A stretch of DNA of 36,481 nt, taken from assembly GCA_019359115.1 (NCBI GenBank), contig JAHHHW010000134.1:1-36481 (forward strand). The letters run 5' to 3'. This document shows, piece by piece, positions 1 through 8,023 of the stretch. Under the pieces are notes generated by a model. It was not told the DNA's origin. It was given only the letters and a program-made list of their open reading frames with translations, and did not search any database. This stretch comes from Pelatocladus maniniholoensis HA4357-MV3. GTDB taxonomy: Bacteria > Cyanobacteriota > Cyanobacteriia > Cyanobacteriales > Nostocaceae. The first letter of the stretch is position 1. Each line of letters starts with the position of its first letter. The position numbers and the translations under genes are program-made.

Positions 1-2
1 GT

Positions 3-354
3 TTAACTAAGGTTGACCACGTGAAAAATATGCTGCTAGGTCTTGTATATCAAAAGCTTCTGCCTTTTGATACGGTTTTAATGGATACGTGGTATGCAGT
101 CAATAATTTAATGCTTTATATTGATAGAGGAGTTTCACAGAGAAATTAAACAATTAACTGGCATTGAATCATGTCAATGTCGTAAAGCTCGCCTTCAGAG
201 AAATCATATTGCTTGTTCAATGTTGGTTTGGCTTAGACTTAAAAATTTAGCTTATCAAACAGGTCAAACTCTTTATAGAATTAAGCACAACTTGCTTTCT
301 AATTATCTGATTCAGCAACTAAAACGTCCAGACGTTTGTATGTGTTTGGTCTGA
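3..354 (+). pseudogene. IS4/IS701-type transposase remnant with internal deletion
   Basis: Two pieces of one transposase lie in different frames. Bases 3 to about 125 read on from the left edge (frame 3) and include a segment with VDHVKNMLLG and LMDTWYAVNNLMLYID. Bases from about 124 to 354 (frame 1) continue with IEEFHREIKQLTG and end in RPDVCMCLV, the typical C-terminus of a widespread cyanobacterial DDE transposase. In intact copies, as I know them, roughly 100 or more residues lie between the MLYID and IEEFHREIK segments, so an internal deletion with frame loss joined them at about position 120-126. The 5' part lies outside the window. The retained Glu in the IEEFHREIK stretch would be the third DDE residue. 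Not functional. Confidence 0.8.
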
Positions 355-369
355 TTTAAAGTACCGCGT

Positions 370-388
370 GGCGGGGCGAAGCCCCGCC
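370..388. repeat. GC-rich perfect hairpin
   Basis: An 8-bp perfect stem, GGCGGGGC and GCCCCGCC, with a GAA loop. It starts 16 bases after the transposase remnant. It has no T-run, so it may be an interspersed REP-like hairpin rather than a terminator. Nothing else is visible between 355 and 460. Confidence 0.6.
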
Positions 389-460
389 CGCTCTTTGTGC
401 CAGTTGCGTAAGTCCTGAGCAATACTGTGTCCCTACGTTTATTCTCAATTTGCCAAAACC

Positions 461-664
461 CTACTCTTGCTCATCCGATTCTTGCGGACGCTCAACAGCA
501 GCAGGATTTACCGTCGCTTCATCCGCTCTACTGGAAGAGTCAGTACGATTTCCTACAACTTCTTGCGGATTTTCCGTAGCATCGTCAGCAGCATTAGTCA
601 GTCCATTGGCGTTGACGTTGGGTTTAGCAGAAGTGCCTTTATGGCTAGCGTGTCCACCTGGCAT
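461..664 (-). CDS. small disordered hydrophilic protein (67 aa)
   Basis: Unrecognised. The ATG at 664 is preceded by GAGG about 9 bases upstream, so I prefer it to the in-frame ATG 11 codons earlier. The product starts MPGGHASHKG and is rich in Ala, Asn, Asp, Glu, Ser and Thr, with no Cys, Trp, Phe or Tyr after this start. It should be intrinsically disordered and acidic. Glycine is about 7%. It resembles the hydrophilic 66-aa protein at 16363 in composition, not in sequence. It lies 96 bp downstream of purQ on the same strand. A stress-linked, hydrophilin-like role is only inference from composition. Confidence 0.6.
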   Translation of the reverse strand: MPGGHASHKGTSAKPNVNANGLTNAADDATENPQEVVGNRTDSSSRADEATVNPAAVERPQESDEQE

Positions 665-760
665 AATAAATTCCTCGGTTTGCATCACTGAATACATCTC
701 AGCTTAGACTCGCAAACACGAGGAATACCCTATCCACACACTTAAATTCGTACTAATGTA

Positions 761-1441
761 CTAAACTCCTGCTGCCACGACTGCTTTCTCCAATAAACCA
801 GCAAACAACTTTAATCCATCTGTACCACCAAGGGCCGGATCTGCGGCTCTCTCTGGGTGTGGCATCATCCCTAAGACATTACCTGTAGTATTGCAAATAC
901 CGGCAATATTTTTGAGCGAGCCGTTGGGATTATCACCTTGGTAGCGGAAGACTATTTGACCGTTATCTTCAAGTTTTGCTAGGGTCTTCTTATCTGCATA
1001 AAATCGTCCTTCTCCGTGGGCAATGGGTAAAGTGATAACTTCACCACTAGAATAAGCTTGTGTCCAAGCTAAATCATTGCGTATGACTTTTAAGAGAGCG
1101 CGATCGCAAATAAAATGCAAATCCCGATTTCTCGTCAGTACTCCTGGTAATACTCCAGCTTCAGTTAATACCTGAAATCCATTGCAAATACCCAAGACAA
1201 ATTTACCTTTTTGCGCGTGTTCGATGACTTGTTGCATTACGGGTGAGAAACGAGCGATCGCACCACAACGCAAATAATCACCATAACTAAATCCACCAGG
1301 GATAATAATCACGTCTAAATCAGCGATATCCGTATCTTGATGCCAAACCATGCGAGTTGGTTGTCCTAAGATGTCCCTGGTAACGTAAGCAACATCGCGA
1401 TCGCAATTAGAACCTGGAAAAACAACAACACCAAATTTCAT
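761..1441 (-). CDS. purQ: phosphoribosylformylglycinamidine synthase, glutaminase subunit PurQ
   Basis: PurQ (226 aa, usual length) is the class I glutamine amidotransferase subunit of FGAM synthase. It releases ammonia from glutamine for PurL in step 4 of purine synthesis, with PurS bridging the subunits. The nucleophile is Cys86 in VLGICNGFQ, and His195/Glu197 lie in MMPHPERAA; the N-terminal [15 protein letters not shown] is typical. Start is the ATG at 1441. purS lies upstream on the same strand but 237 bp away, separated by a long tandem repeat array, whereas these genes are usually tightly linked. purL is not in the window. Confidence 0.96.
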   Translation of the reverse strand: MKFGVVVFPGSNCDRDVAYVTRDILGQPTRMVWHQDTDIADLDVIIIPGGFSYGDYLRCGAIARFSPVMQQVIEHAQKGKFVLGICNGFQVLTEAGVLPGVLTRNRDLHFICDRALLKVIRNDLAWTQAYSSGEVITLPIAHGEGRFYADKKTLAKLEDNGQIVFRYQGDNPNGSLKNIAGICNTTGNVLGMMPHPERAADPALGGTDGLKLFAGLLEKAVVAAGV

Positions 1442-1466
1442 TTTTAGTCAAGAATCAATGGTCAAT

Positions 1467-1680
1467 GGGCATTGGGCATTGGGATCGGGGATTGGGAATC
1501 GGGGATCGGGGAACAAATTCTTAATCTTGAATTTTGAATTTTGAATTTTGAATCTTGAATTTTGAATTTTGAATTTTGAATCTTGAATTTTGAATTTTGA
1601 ATTTTGAATTTTGAATTTTGAATTTTGAATTTTGAATTGATTTGTCCTCCTTGTCCCCGATCCCCGATCCTCAATCCCCT
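1467..1680. repeat. compound heptamer repeat array (STRR) between purS and purQ
   Basis: Three heptad blocks. Block 1 (1467-1515): seven G-rich heptads such as GGGCATT and GGGATCG. Block 2 (1523-1634): 16 uninterrupted copies of AATTTTG, with copies 1, 5 and 9 being AATCTTG, so the first part has a 28-base super-period. Block 3 (about 1655-1680): C-rich heptads CCCCGAT, CCCCGAT, CCTCAAT. Blocks 1 and 3 contain a 15-bp perfect inverted repeat, ATCGGGGATCGGGGA (1498-1512) and TCCCCGATCCCCGAT (1654-1668), enclosing the AT-rich array. Short tandemly repeated heptamers are known from heterocystous cyanobacteria. The open frame across it on the minus strand is only the translated repeat. Confidence 0.95.
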
Positions 1681-1987
1681 AGATCACTCCAGTCTGTGAT
1701 TCCACTTCAATCAAATCAAACCGATAATTTTCAATCACTGGATTTGCTAACATCTGATCACATATCTGATCCAGATTTCGACGCGCAGAGTTTTCATCTG
1801 GTGAGATCAAAGTGACCTCTATATATTTACCAATCCGCACTTGTTCTACGTTATTGTATCCCATTTGCTTCAGCCCAGATTGTACTGCTACACCAGCAGG
1901 ATCTAAAACTGAAGGACGGAGTGTGACAAAAATTTTGGCTCGATACTTTCTTTGCACTGACTTTTTGCTGAATGCTGCTACGCTCAT
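1679..1987 (-). CDS. purS: phosphoribosylformylglycinamidine synthase subunit PurS
   Basis: PurS (102 aa) is the small structural subunit joining PurL and PurQ. The core begins near residue 15 (KYRAKIFVTLRPSVLDPAG) and contains the family-typical LDPAG, VRIGKYIEV and DQMLANPVIENY stretches. Usual length is about 80-90 aa; the first 14 residues (MSVAAFSKKSVQRK) are an extension, but no other ATG is available before the conserved block. It is divergent from the Fur-family gene across a 114-bp region with an inverted repeat. Its stop codon overlaps the last C-rich heptad of the repeat array. Confidence 0.93.
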   Translation of the reverse strand: MSVAAFSKKSVQRKYRAKIFVTLRPSVLDPAGVAVQSGLKQMGYNNVEQVRIGKYIEVTLISPDENSARRNLDQICDQMLANPVIENYRFDLIEVESQTGVI

Positions 1988-2042
1988 ACTATATCTTTAT
2001 GTTGCAGTTCAGCGACAATGAAGATGACAAATTATTGGCGTT

Positions 2043-2070
2043 AAGCTATAAGTCAGCCAAGATATAGCTT
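2043..2070. promoter_or_regulatory. candidate operator: AAGCTATA-N12-TATAGCTT inverted repeat
   Basis: Perfect 8-bp arms, AAGCTATA (2043-2050) and TATAGCTT (2063-2070), spaced by 12 bases in the short divergent region between purS and the Fur-family gene. Size and position suit a dimeric regulator acting on one or both genes. It does not look like the usual TGATAATNATTATCA-type Fur/Zur box, so the binder is unknown. Confidence 0.45.
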
Positions 2071-2101
2071 GAGCCTTGCCCCTATTTTCAAGATAGTGTC
2101 T

Positions 2102-2500
2102 ATGAAAGCCGTACGCACCCGTAGCCAAGAGCGGATTCTGAATCTTCTCAAAACCGTCAAACAAGGCATTTCCGCCCAAGAGATTTATGTGGAATTGCGT
2201 AACCGCGACCAAAGCATGGGTCTGGCAACAGTTTACCGCTCTTTAGAAGCCTTAAAACTTGAAGGTATGGTGCAAGTGCGGACATTGGCTAACGGTGAAG
2301 CCCTCTATAGCTTAGTGCAGCAAGATAAGCATCATCTCACTTGTTTGCAATGTGGGGCTTCGATTCCAATTAATCAGTGTCCAGCCCATGAACTAGAAGC
2401 ACAATTGCAAGTCACCCATAATTTTAAAATTTTTTACCATACCTTAGAGTTTTTTGGATTGTGTAATCAATGTCACATTAATCAAACAGAAATGGATTGA
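2102..2500 (+). CDS. zur: Fur-family metalloregulator, probably Zur (FurB)
   Basis: Fur-family repressor of 132 aa from the ATG at 2102 (MKAVRTRSQERIL); an in-frame TTG 33 bases earlier is less likely. The N-terminal winged helix includes ISAQEIYVELRN and the recognition segment MGLATVYRSLEAL. The C-terminal domain has HHLTCLQCGASIPINQC and a last FFGLCNQC, giving two CxxC pairs for the structural zinc plus His and Cys ligands. From memory the sequence is closest to the short cyanobacterial FurB/Zur group, not FurA or PerR, but I cannot check this. Zur represses zinc uptake genes when zinc is plentiful; no zinc transporter is visible nearby. Confidence 0.75.
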   Translation: MKAVRTRSQERILNLLKTVKQGISAQEIYVELRNRDQSMGLATVYRSLEALKLEGMVQVRTLANGEALYSLVQQDKHHLTCLQCGASIPINQCPAHELEAQLQVTHNFKIFYHTLEFFGLCNQCHINQTEMD

Positions 2501-2591
2501 TACTCCTGTGTTGAAAGAGGTGGAGGATATTATAGAAGGAGATAAGAAGGAATTAAGCGTGTTTTTGACTGGCAGTGTTATCACTAAGAAT

Positions 2592-4577
2592 TTATGATAT
2601 TTCAGTTGCTAACCAAGCCCGTAGAACTTCCGCTACAGTCCAAGCTTGAGCAATGCAACCCCGTGCAGTCATGGGAGGATCGCCATCAAAGATTTCGCTT
2701 AGACTACCAAGTCCGTGGGCGTGCAGGTGATTCGCCATTGGCTCAAGAAATTGCCGTGCTTGGGTAGGATCTTTGTAAACTCGCAGATGTGCCTGTACAA
2801 AGGGGCCAATTAGCCATCCCCACACTGTTCCCTGATGATAAGCACTATCCCGTTGCAGTTGATCGCCGCCATAATGTCCTTGATATTGGGAATATTCGCA
2901 CCAGAGCGATCGCAATCCGTGGGAAGTTAGCAACATTCTTGCACAAGCGTCCACAACACCTTTTTGTTGACTCGGATTGAGAGGGCTTTCAGGTAAAGAG
3001 ACTGCAAAAATTTGGTTAGGACGTAGGGAAGGATCATCACCATCAGGCCCATCGAGAACATCGTAGCAGTAACCTGTTTCTTGATTCCAAAAGCGCGAGA
3101 ATCTGACCAAAGCTCGCTCGGCGATCGCGTCATACTCTTGGTGGGGTTTACGAATATGGCGAGCAAAGTTAGCCATTGTGCGTAATGCATTATACCAGAG
3201 GGCATTAACTTCAATCGGTTTACCAATTCGGGGCGTCACAACCCAGTCGCCGATTTTGGCATCCATCCAAGTCAGCTGCACTCCCGCTTCCCCAGCGTAA
3301 AGCAGCCCGTCTGCTGCATCTAAATGGATATTGTAGCGAGTGCCGCGACAGTGCCAATCGATGATATCTGCTAGGATGGGAAACATTTCTTCTAAAAAGT
3401 CATCATCTTCTGTGGCGTTGTAGTAGGCTCGTAAAGCTTCAAAATACCAGAGAGTAGCATCCACGGTGTTGTATTCTGGTATTTCGTCCGCATCTGGAAA
3501 GCGATTGGGAAGCATTCCCTGGTTGACATATTTAGCAAAAGTGCGGAGAATATATCGGGCAATTTCGGGGCGACCTGTAGAAAGGGTTAGCCCTGGTAAG
3601 CTAATCATTGTATCTCGTCCCCAATCACTAAACCAGTGATAGCCTGCGATGATCGTTTTGCCATGCATTTCATCGGGCAAGGAACGATCTACAATAAATT
3701 GATCAGCAGCTAAAACTAGATGGTTTATCCAAGCAGGAGTTTCTTTAGCGTGGGAAGGACGGTTAATTTTCCAAAGATTGATTAACTTTTGTTCTTGAGC
3801 ATGGCGAAGTCTAAGAGTTGTTTCACCATGCAAATCTGGTTGCTTATCTGTGCTAGCAACAAAGGTCAAAGCTTCACCAGGATTGAGAGTAATTTGGAAA
3901 GTTGCAGCATGTAAATGATCTTCGGTGTCACTCAATCCCCGATAGCGTTCTGCTGCCAATTTAAAACCATAATACCAATTATGTGCAGGAATAGCGCTCG
4001 CATTATCGCACAGCAAATAAAGTGGTACAGCAGTTGGATAGGCTGTTACACAAATTCCTTGGGGAACACCTTCAACACTCATTTGCCAGTTGTTACTTTG
4101 CGTACTGCCATGATAATCCCGGTAGTTGACTAATGCTTTGAGTGTTAGCTGTAATGGTTCAGAAGCACGACGTAATACATAGCGTATGTAGGTAGTGTTA
4201 GCGCCCTGTTGCATCCAAACTCGTTTTTCTAATAGCGCATCCGCACAAGCAAAATGCCATACGGGAATAGTACCTTCCACCCTAAAACGTTCTATATGTT
4301 GGTAGCCTTGAGGACTGACAATTTCATCAGCCCAACGACTTGTGTGTAGAGGGTAAATACGATCGCCATACAAAGCCGTTTCATCCAGCTTGGCTAGCAT
4401 GAGAGTGCGAGCCAAAGGTGGCTTGAGGGCTGCTATTAGTAACCCGTGGTAGCGACGACTGAGCAAACCTGCTACTGTACCAGAGGCGTATCCACCGATA
4501 CCATTAGTGACTAGCCATTCTCGTGACTCTCCTAAATCGAGAGTACCGCATATTTCCCTGCCAAATTCAATGCACAT
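2592..4577 (-). CDS. glycogen debranching enzyme-type amylo-alpha-1,6-glucosidase (GH133)
   Basis: A 661-aa protein with the bacterial and archaeal GDE layout: an N-terminal domain (about 1-270) with WLVTNGIGGYASGTVAGLLSRR and YHGLLIAAL, then an (alpha/alpha)6 catalytic domain from about 290 with IAGYHWFSDWGRDTMISLPG, DATLWYFEAL and EVNALWYNAL. The Asp in SDWGRDT and the acids in the later helices are candidate catalytic residues. It should hydrolyse alpha-1,6 branches of glycogen in the cytoplasm. Start is the ATG at 4577 with a weak ribosome site. It stands alone between the Fur-family gene and the histidine kinase. With the GH13 gene at 20543 and GH65 gene at 31177 it supports alpha-glucan and disaccharide metabolism. 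Confidence 0.92.
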   Translation of the reverse strand: MCIEFGREICGTLDLGESREWLVTNGIGGYASGTVAGLLSRRYHGLLIAALKPPLARTLMLAKLDETALYGDRIYPLHTSRWADEIVSPQGYQHIERFRVEGTIPVWHFACADALLEKRVWMQQGANTTYIRYVLRRASEPLQLTLKALVNYRDYHGSTQSNNWQMSVEGVPQGICVTAYPTAVPLYLLCDNASAIPAHNWYYGFKLAAERYRGLSDTEDHLHAATFQITLNPGEALTFVASTDKQPDLHGETTLRLRHAQEQKLINLWKINRPSHAKETPAWINHLVLAADQFIVDRSLPDEMHGKTIIAGYHWFSDWGRDTMISLPGLTLSTGRPEIARYILRTFAKYVNQGMLPNRFPDADEIPEYNTVDATLWYFEALRAYYNATEDDDFLEEMFPILADIIDWHCRGTRYNIHLDAADGLLYAGEAGVQLTWMDAKIGDWVVTPRIGKPIEVNALWYNALRTMANFARHIRKPHQEYDAIAERALVRFSRFWNQETGYCYDVLDGPDGDDPSLRPNQIFAVSLPESPLNPSQQKGVVDACARMLLTSHGLRSLWCEYSQYQGHYGGDQLQRDSAYHQGTVWGWLIGPFVQAHLRVYKDPTQARQFLEPMANHLHAHGLGSLSEIFDGDPPMTARGCIAQAWTVAEVLRAWLATEIS

Positions 4578-4713
4578 ATCACTGCATACCTGTTTGGAAT
4601 CGCTATTTTGATTATCCGTCGCGATTTTTACATCAGACTGATAAGTTAATTAAGAGTTGCTAAGAAAATAGAGAGTAAAAGGATGATAAATTGTATAGAA
4701 AATTTAGCCAAGA

Positions 4714-6135
4714 TTATTTGACTGGCAAAATTACAGTAAATATACTTCCTTCACCTAAACGCGATCGCACTGATACTTTCCCACCCATACCTTCTACTAA
4801 TGTCTTCACGATTGACAATCCCAAACCTGTACCACCAGTAGCTTGATTCCGAGATTCATCTATGCGATAAAATCTCTCAAAAATTCGAGATTGATGTTGC
4901 AAAGTAATCCCATAACCTTGATCACAAACTTGGATAATTATTTCTTTATTTTGTTGATTTGCATTCAAGAATATAGGTGTGTTTGGTTCAGAATACTTAA
5001 CAGCATTATCAATTAAATTTAGCAATACTTGTTTGAGGCGATTATAATCTGCTTTTACTTCCATCGGTTCAGTATTGACTAGATATTTAATTTCTCTTCC
5101 ACTGTAATTTTCTGACATTTCTACTAGTTCTACTAGCAAATCGTTTAACAAAAAAGACCTGACATGAAAATGTAAATGACCACTATCTGCTCGTGCTAAA
5201 TCTAGTAAATCTTCTAATAGATGAATGGTTCGTTCTGCTTCGGAAGCAGCCGTTTCTAGTGCTTCTTGTTGAATTTCTGTTAAATTATGCTGTCGTCGTA
5301 AAACACTTTGTAAGTAACCATATACTATTGTTAGAGGTGTACGTAACTCATGAGAAACATTACTCACAAATTGTCGCTCTTGTTCCCAAGATTGAGACAG
5401 ACGTGATAACATCATGTTGAAAGTTTGAGCTAATTCTCTCACTTCACTGGGTGCATGAGCTACAGATAATTGTGCTTTTGATAAATCTACAGCAGAAATT
5501 ACTGCTGTCATTTGACTCAGATCGCACAAAGGTTGTAAAGAACGCCGCACATAAAATGCGATCGCCACAGATATGACTACAACGATCAAAAAACTTGCGA
5601 TCATCAAACTATGTATCATTGCCAAAAACATCGTTTGCTCACGAGTAATATCTTGTACTACAAACAAATTTCCCAGTACTTTTCCCCGTACACGCAAAGC
5701 ATCACTACATAACACAAAGTAACGTTGATTAATTTGATAAACCTGTGGTTTGATTGGCATTTCGGCTATAGACATTAACTCAGATAATCTCGCAGTAGAT
5801 AAGTTATCTGAAGTCCTAGATTGTGCTAAAAATTTTTCTTCAGAACCTTTAACCCATAAAAATATATTTTTAGTTGTCAAATTATTAATAGCTTTTTGTA
5901 AACCTACTTCTGGTGGCATCATTTCACTGTACAGTTCTACATCATGTGGAAAACGTGCAGTCAAATTTTCGATGTTTTGCTTATGACTATTAATTAAAAG
6001 TTGCTGCATTTTCCAAGTTGTCCAGATAGCAATACCACCATTCCCTAAAGCAGAAAGTACAGCAATACCAATTGTGAGGCGTAACCTTAATGAAAAAGTA
6101 TCAATTTTTCTACCAATTGCATTGATTATATTCAC
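4714..6135 (-). CDS. membrane sensor histidine kinase, orphan
   Basis: 473 aa. A membrane segment at about 20-42, an extracytoplasmic sensor region (43-168), a second membrane segment (about 170-197), HAMP (about 198-248), HisKA with phospho-acceptor His262 in FVSNVSHELRTPLTI, then HATPase_c with N-box LLNLIDNAVKYS, a G1 box around DQGYGI and TGGTGLGLSIVK. It autophosphorylates and passes the phosphate to a response regulator, but none is encoded here, so it is an orphan. Start is GTG at 6135 with no clear Shine-Dalgarno. The DM13 lipoprotein lies 117 bp upstream on the same strand and could act in the same envelope process; this is inference. Confidence 0.92.
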   Translation of the reverse strand: MNIINAIGRKIDTFSLRLRLTIGIAVLSALGNGGIAIWTTWKMQQLLINSHKQNIENLTARFPHDVELYSEMMPPEVGLQKAINNLTTKNIFLWVKGSEEKFLAQSRTSDNLSTARLSELMSIAEMPIKPQVYQINQRYFVLCSDALRVRGKVLGNLFVVQDITREQTMFLAMIHSLMIASFLIVVVISVAIAFYVRRSLQPLCDLSQMTAVISAVDLSKAQLSVAHAPSEVRELAQTFNMMLSRLSQSWEQERQFVSNVSHELRTPLTIVYGYLQSVLRRQHNLTEIQQEALETAASEAERTIHLLEDLLDLARADSGHLHFHVRSFLLNDLLVELVEMSENYSGREIKYLVNTEPMEVKADYNRLKQVLLNLIDNAVKYSEPNTPIFLNANQQNKEIIIQVCDQGYGITLQHQSRIFERFYRIDESRNQATGGTGLGLSIVKTLVEGMGGKVSVRSRLGEGSIFTVILPVK

Positions 6136-6179
6136 TATTATCTAAGAGTCTTTTATGGGAAAAGGTTAAAGATTAGGGA

Positions 6180-6215
6180 AAAGGGAAATTGCATTGCTTT
6201 CGCTCTTTCCCCTTT
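6180..6215 (-). terminator. possible terminator or attenuator between DM13 gene and kinase
   Basis: AAAGGGAAA (6180-6188) pairs with TTTCCCCTTT (6206-6215) with one bulged base. Read on the minus strand, the stem is followed by TTTTCCC. It may reduce transcription from the DM13 gene into the kinase gene. It is a weak structure. Confidence 0.3.
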
Positions 6216-6252
6216 CTTAATTTCCCGACTAATTTTAGCAATTCTACTAAAT

Positions 6253-6708
6253 TCAACTACCTAAAGGCGCATACCCAAAAGTTGCATTGAACTGACGACA
6301 CCAAATTACTACAGATTTATAATCTACTAGCTTTACATTATTAGGAAGGAGATAGCGTTGATTACCGCTTGTTTTTTGCAAAGCAGCAATTTTTAAATAA
6401 TCTTTTTCTTGAATCCCAGATATCGGTACTGTTTTATTTCGGTACAAAATCACAAACAAATCAGGACCTTTGCTTGTTTTAAAACTCTGATCTAATTCTA
6501 GATAACGTTTACCATTTTCTGTGACAACTTTAACGTTTCCTTGAGTAGGATGTTCACCAGCAACAAAGGTTCCTGTTCCTGGTTGGGATACTTCGGCGCT
6601 AGCTACAGGCTGGGCTTCATTCACTGGTTGCTTAGAGTCTATATTCTTTGTACAACCAACACTCAAGAGAGTAAAAATACTTAACAATGCTAAATTTTTG
6701 ACTTTCAT
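6253..6708 (-). CDS. DM13-domain lipoprotein
   Basis: 151 aa. A lipoprotein signal peptide ends in a lipobox (LLSVGC, Cys19), so the mature protein is probably membrane-anchored outside the cytoplasm. After a linker, residues about 45-150 form a DM13 domain: GTGTFVAGEHPTQGNVKV, then SKGPDLFVILYRN, and the conserved Cys in VVIWCRQFNATFGYAPL. DM13 domains have been predicted to have a redox or electron-transfer role based on the conserved Cys; the function is not established. The kinase gene follows on the same strand after 117 bp. Confidence 0.85.
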   Translation of the reverse strand: MKVKNLALLSIFTLLSVGCTKNIDSKQPVNEAQPVASAEVSQPGTGTFVAGEHPTQGNVKVVTENGKRYLELDQSFKTSKGPDLFVILYRNKTVPISGIQEKDYLKIAALQKTSGNQRYLLPNNVKLVDYKSVVIWCRQFNATFGYAPLGS

Positions 6709-6911
6709 TATTATAATATCCTCTGAATTTATTAATAATTACAATTTAATACCTGAGATTACGGAAAAAATTAATTTAAGCTGAGAGTTTGTTAAAAAAT
6801 ATTTATAATGATTTTCTCAGTTTATTTTAATTTGATTTTAATCTTAAATTTATTTAAGATATTTCATGTGTTAATATAAATTAAATTTTATGAAATAATT
6901 CATAAATAACA

Positions 6912-6945
6912 AGATCCCCGACAACTCCTGCGAAGTCGAGGATCT
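6912..6945. repeat. palindromic repeat, copy A
   Basis: AGATCCCCGAC (6912-6922) pairs with GTCGAGGATCT (6935-6945) with one mismatch around a 12-base loop. The second copy at 10863 has the same stem, and its loop is nearly the reverse complement of this loop. Both copies have AAATCATATA shortly downstream. It sits 39 bp before the Nudix gene. Confidence 0.85.
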
Positions 6946-6983
6946 AAGCTCTTCGATTTTCACAAATCATATAAATAAAATCT

Positions 6984-7532
6984 ATGCAAGAATTGAAAAA
7001 ATGGAAATTATTACAATCTAAATTGGTATTTAATCATCCTTGGTGTCAAGTGAGACAAGATGAAATTATCTTACCAACAGGTAAAATTATAGATGATTAT
7101 TTTGTATATATTAAACCAGAAGTAGCAATAATTTTAGCCATCACTACCAACCAAGAAATTGTCTTTGTTCGCCAATATAGACACGCAGTAGAAAATTTTT
7201 TTATAGAACTACCAGCAGGTAGTTTTGATCCCAATCAAGAAAGTGCTGAAGTAGCAGCTAAAAGAGAACTACAGGAAGAAACTGGCTACACAGCAAAAAA
7301 CATTAAAAAAATAACAACTTTATATGATCGACCTAGTAAAGATACCAATCAATTACATTTGTTTTTAGCAGAAGATGTGGTTAAAACAAGTGAACAACTA
7401 TTGGATATCACAGAAGAAATAGAAGTTATTTTAATACCTATTGAATCGGTTTTAGAAAAAATCTTCCAAGGAGAAATTTGTGTCGCGGGTAGTGTTGCGG
7501 CTCTTTTTTTAGGTTTAAATTTGAATAGATAG
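6984..7532 (+). CDS. Nudix hydrolase, ADP-ribose pyrophosphatase-like
   Basis: 182 aa. A beta-strand ending FVRQYRHAVENFFIELPAG leads into a Nudix box: Gly79 ... Glu86 ... Arg94-Glu95-Leu96-Gln97-Glu98-Glu99-Thr-Gly101. The metal-binding REL-EE residues are intact. The first spacer has six residues where the standard box has five. The ELPAG-box arrangement is typical of ADP-sugar or ADP-ribose pyrophosphatases, which hydrolyse ADP-ribose to AMP and ribose 5-phosphate; the true substrate cannot be read from sequence. It is a single gene just after palindromic repeat A, with no Shine-Dalgarno of note. Confidence 0.88.
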   Translation: MQELKKWKLLQSKLVFNHPWCQVRQDEIILPTGKIIDDYFVYIKPEVAIILAITTNQEIVFVRQYRHAVENFFIELPAGSFDPNQESAEVAAKRELQEETGYTAKNIKKITTLYDRPSKDTNQLHLFLAEDVVKTSEQLLDITEEIEVILIPIESVLEKIFQGEICVAGSVAALFLGLNLNR

Positions 7533-7598
7533 ATAATCGCGATCGCATTTGTTCTTCTTATACTCAAAAAATCAGAGTTAACTCATTCCTAACTACTT

Positions 7599-7626
7599 GT
7601 ACGGGCGCAAAGCCTTGCGCCCGTAC
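7599..7626. repeat. perfect 12-bp hairpin
   Basis: GTACGGGCGCAA (7599-7610) and TTGCGCCCGTAC (7615-7626) around an AGCC loop. It lies between the convergent Nudix and small-membrane-protein genes. There is no T-run on either side. This looks like one of the interspersed REP-like hairpins of cyanobacteria; it may also stop transcription from either side. Confidence 0.7.
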
Positions 7627-7676
7627 TAACAACTTAAACCAAGATTATATTTATTCACATCCATTTACATTTTTAT

Positions 7677-7892
7677 CTAAAATTTTGGTTGAGGAATATA
7701 TAATTGCATGAGTCCTAGTAACAGCAATACAAAGCCAATTTGTACTAGTGAAGGAGCCAATATTAACCCCATTGTAAAAAGCATTCCTCCACTAAACACA
7801 ATTGCAATGCGATAGACTTCCTCGCGTATTCTTACTCCCAGAACAATAGCACTTAAACCAATCATTAATAAGAACACATAGCTTGCCAGCAT
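7677..7892 (-). CDS. small membrane protein, ArsR-linked (71 aa)
   Basis: I choose the ATG at 7892 (MLASYVFLLMIGL) because GGAGAG lies 7 bases upstream; an in-frame codon 13 residues earlier lacks this. The protein has two or three hydrophobic helices: about 3-19, then 25-45 and 46-63, and ends LYIPQPKF. It has no Cys or His, so it is not an obvious metal carrier. Family not recognised. An operator of the architecture seen at the arsR promoter (ATATCGA-N6-TCGATAT) lies 70 bp upstream, and the arsR gene follows upstream on the same strand, so it is a likely target of that regulator. Confidence 0.7.
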   Translation of the reverse strand: MLASYVFLLMIGLSAIVLGVRIREEVYRIAIVFSGGMLFTMGLILAPSLVQIGFVLLLLGLMQLYIPQPKF

Positions 7893-7962
7893 ACTTCTCT
7901 CCTTCAATAGAGCGTTGGCTATCCATCGCACTTACACAATAGCAGTATTTTGAATCTTAGAG

Positions 7963-7982
7963 ATATCGAACAATTTCGATAT
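7963..7982 (-). promoter_or_regulatory. ArsR operator before the small membrane protein gene
   Basis: ATATCGA (7963-7969), six bases, TCGATAT (7976-7982). Arms and spacing equal the operator in the arsR promoter at 8339-8358. It lies between the arsR stop codon and the small membrane-protein gene, suggesting a separately controlled promoter there. Confidence 0.75.
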
Positions 7983-8023
7983 AAAAAAATAAAAACTCAC
8001 CTCAACTAAGTATAGCCTTTTAT

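Noticed and set aside
1523-1634. Possible CRISPR array
   Set aside because: Contiguous 7-base tandem units without spacers; no cas genes in the window.
1462-1674. Open reading frame of 70 aa on the minus strand
   Set aside because: It only translates the heptamer array (SKFKIQN repeated) and has no ribosome site.
2927-3226. 99-aa minus-strand frame inside the debranching enzyme gene
   Set aside because: Overlaps the well-supported GH133 frame completely.
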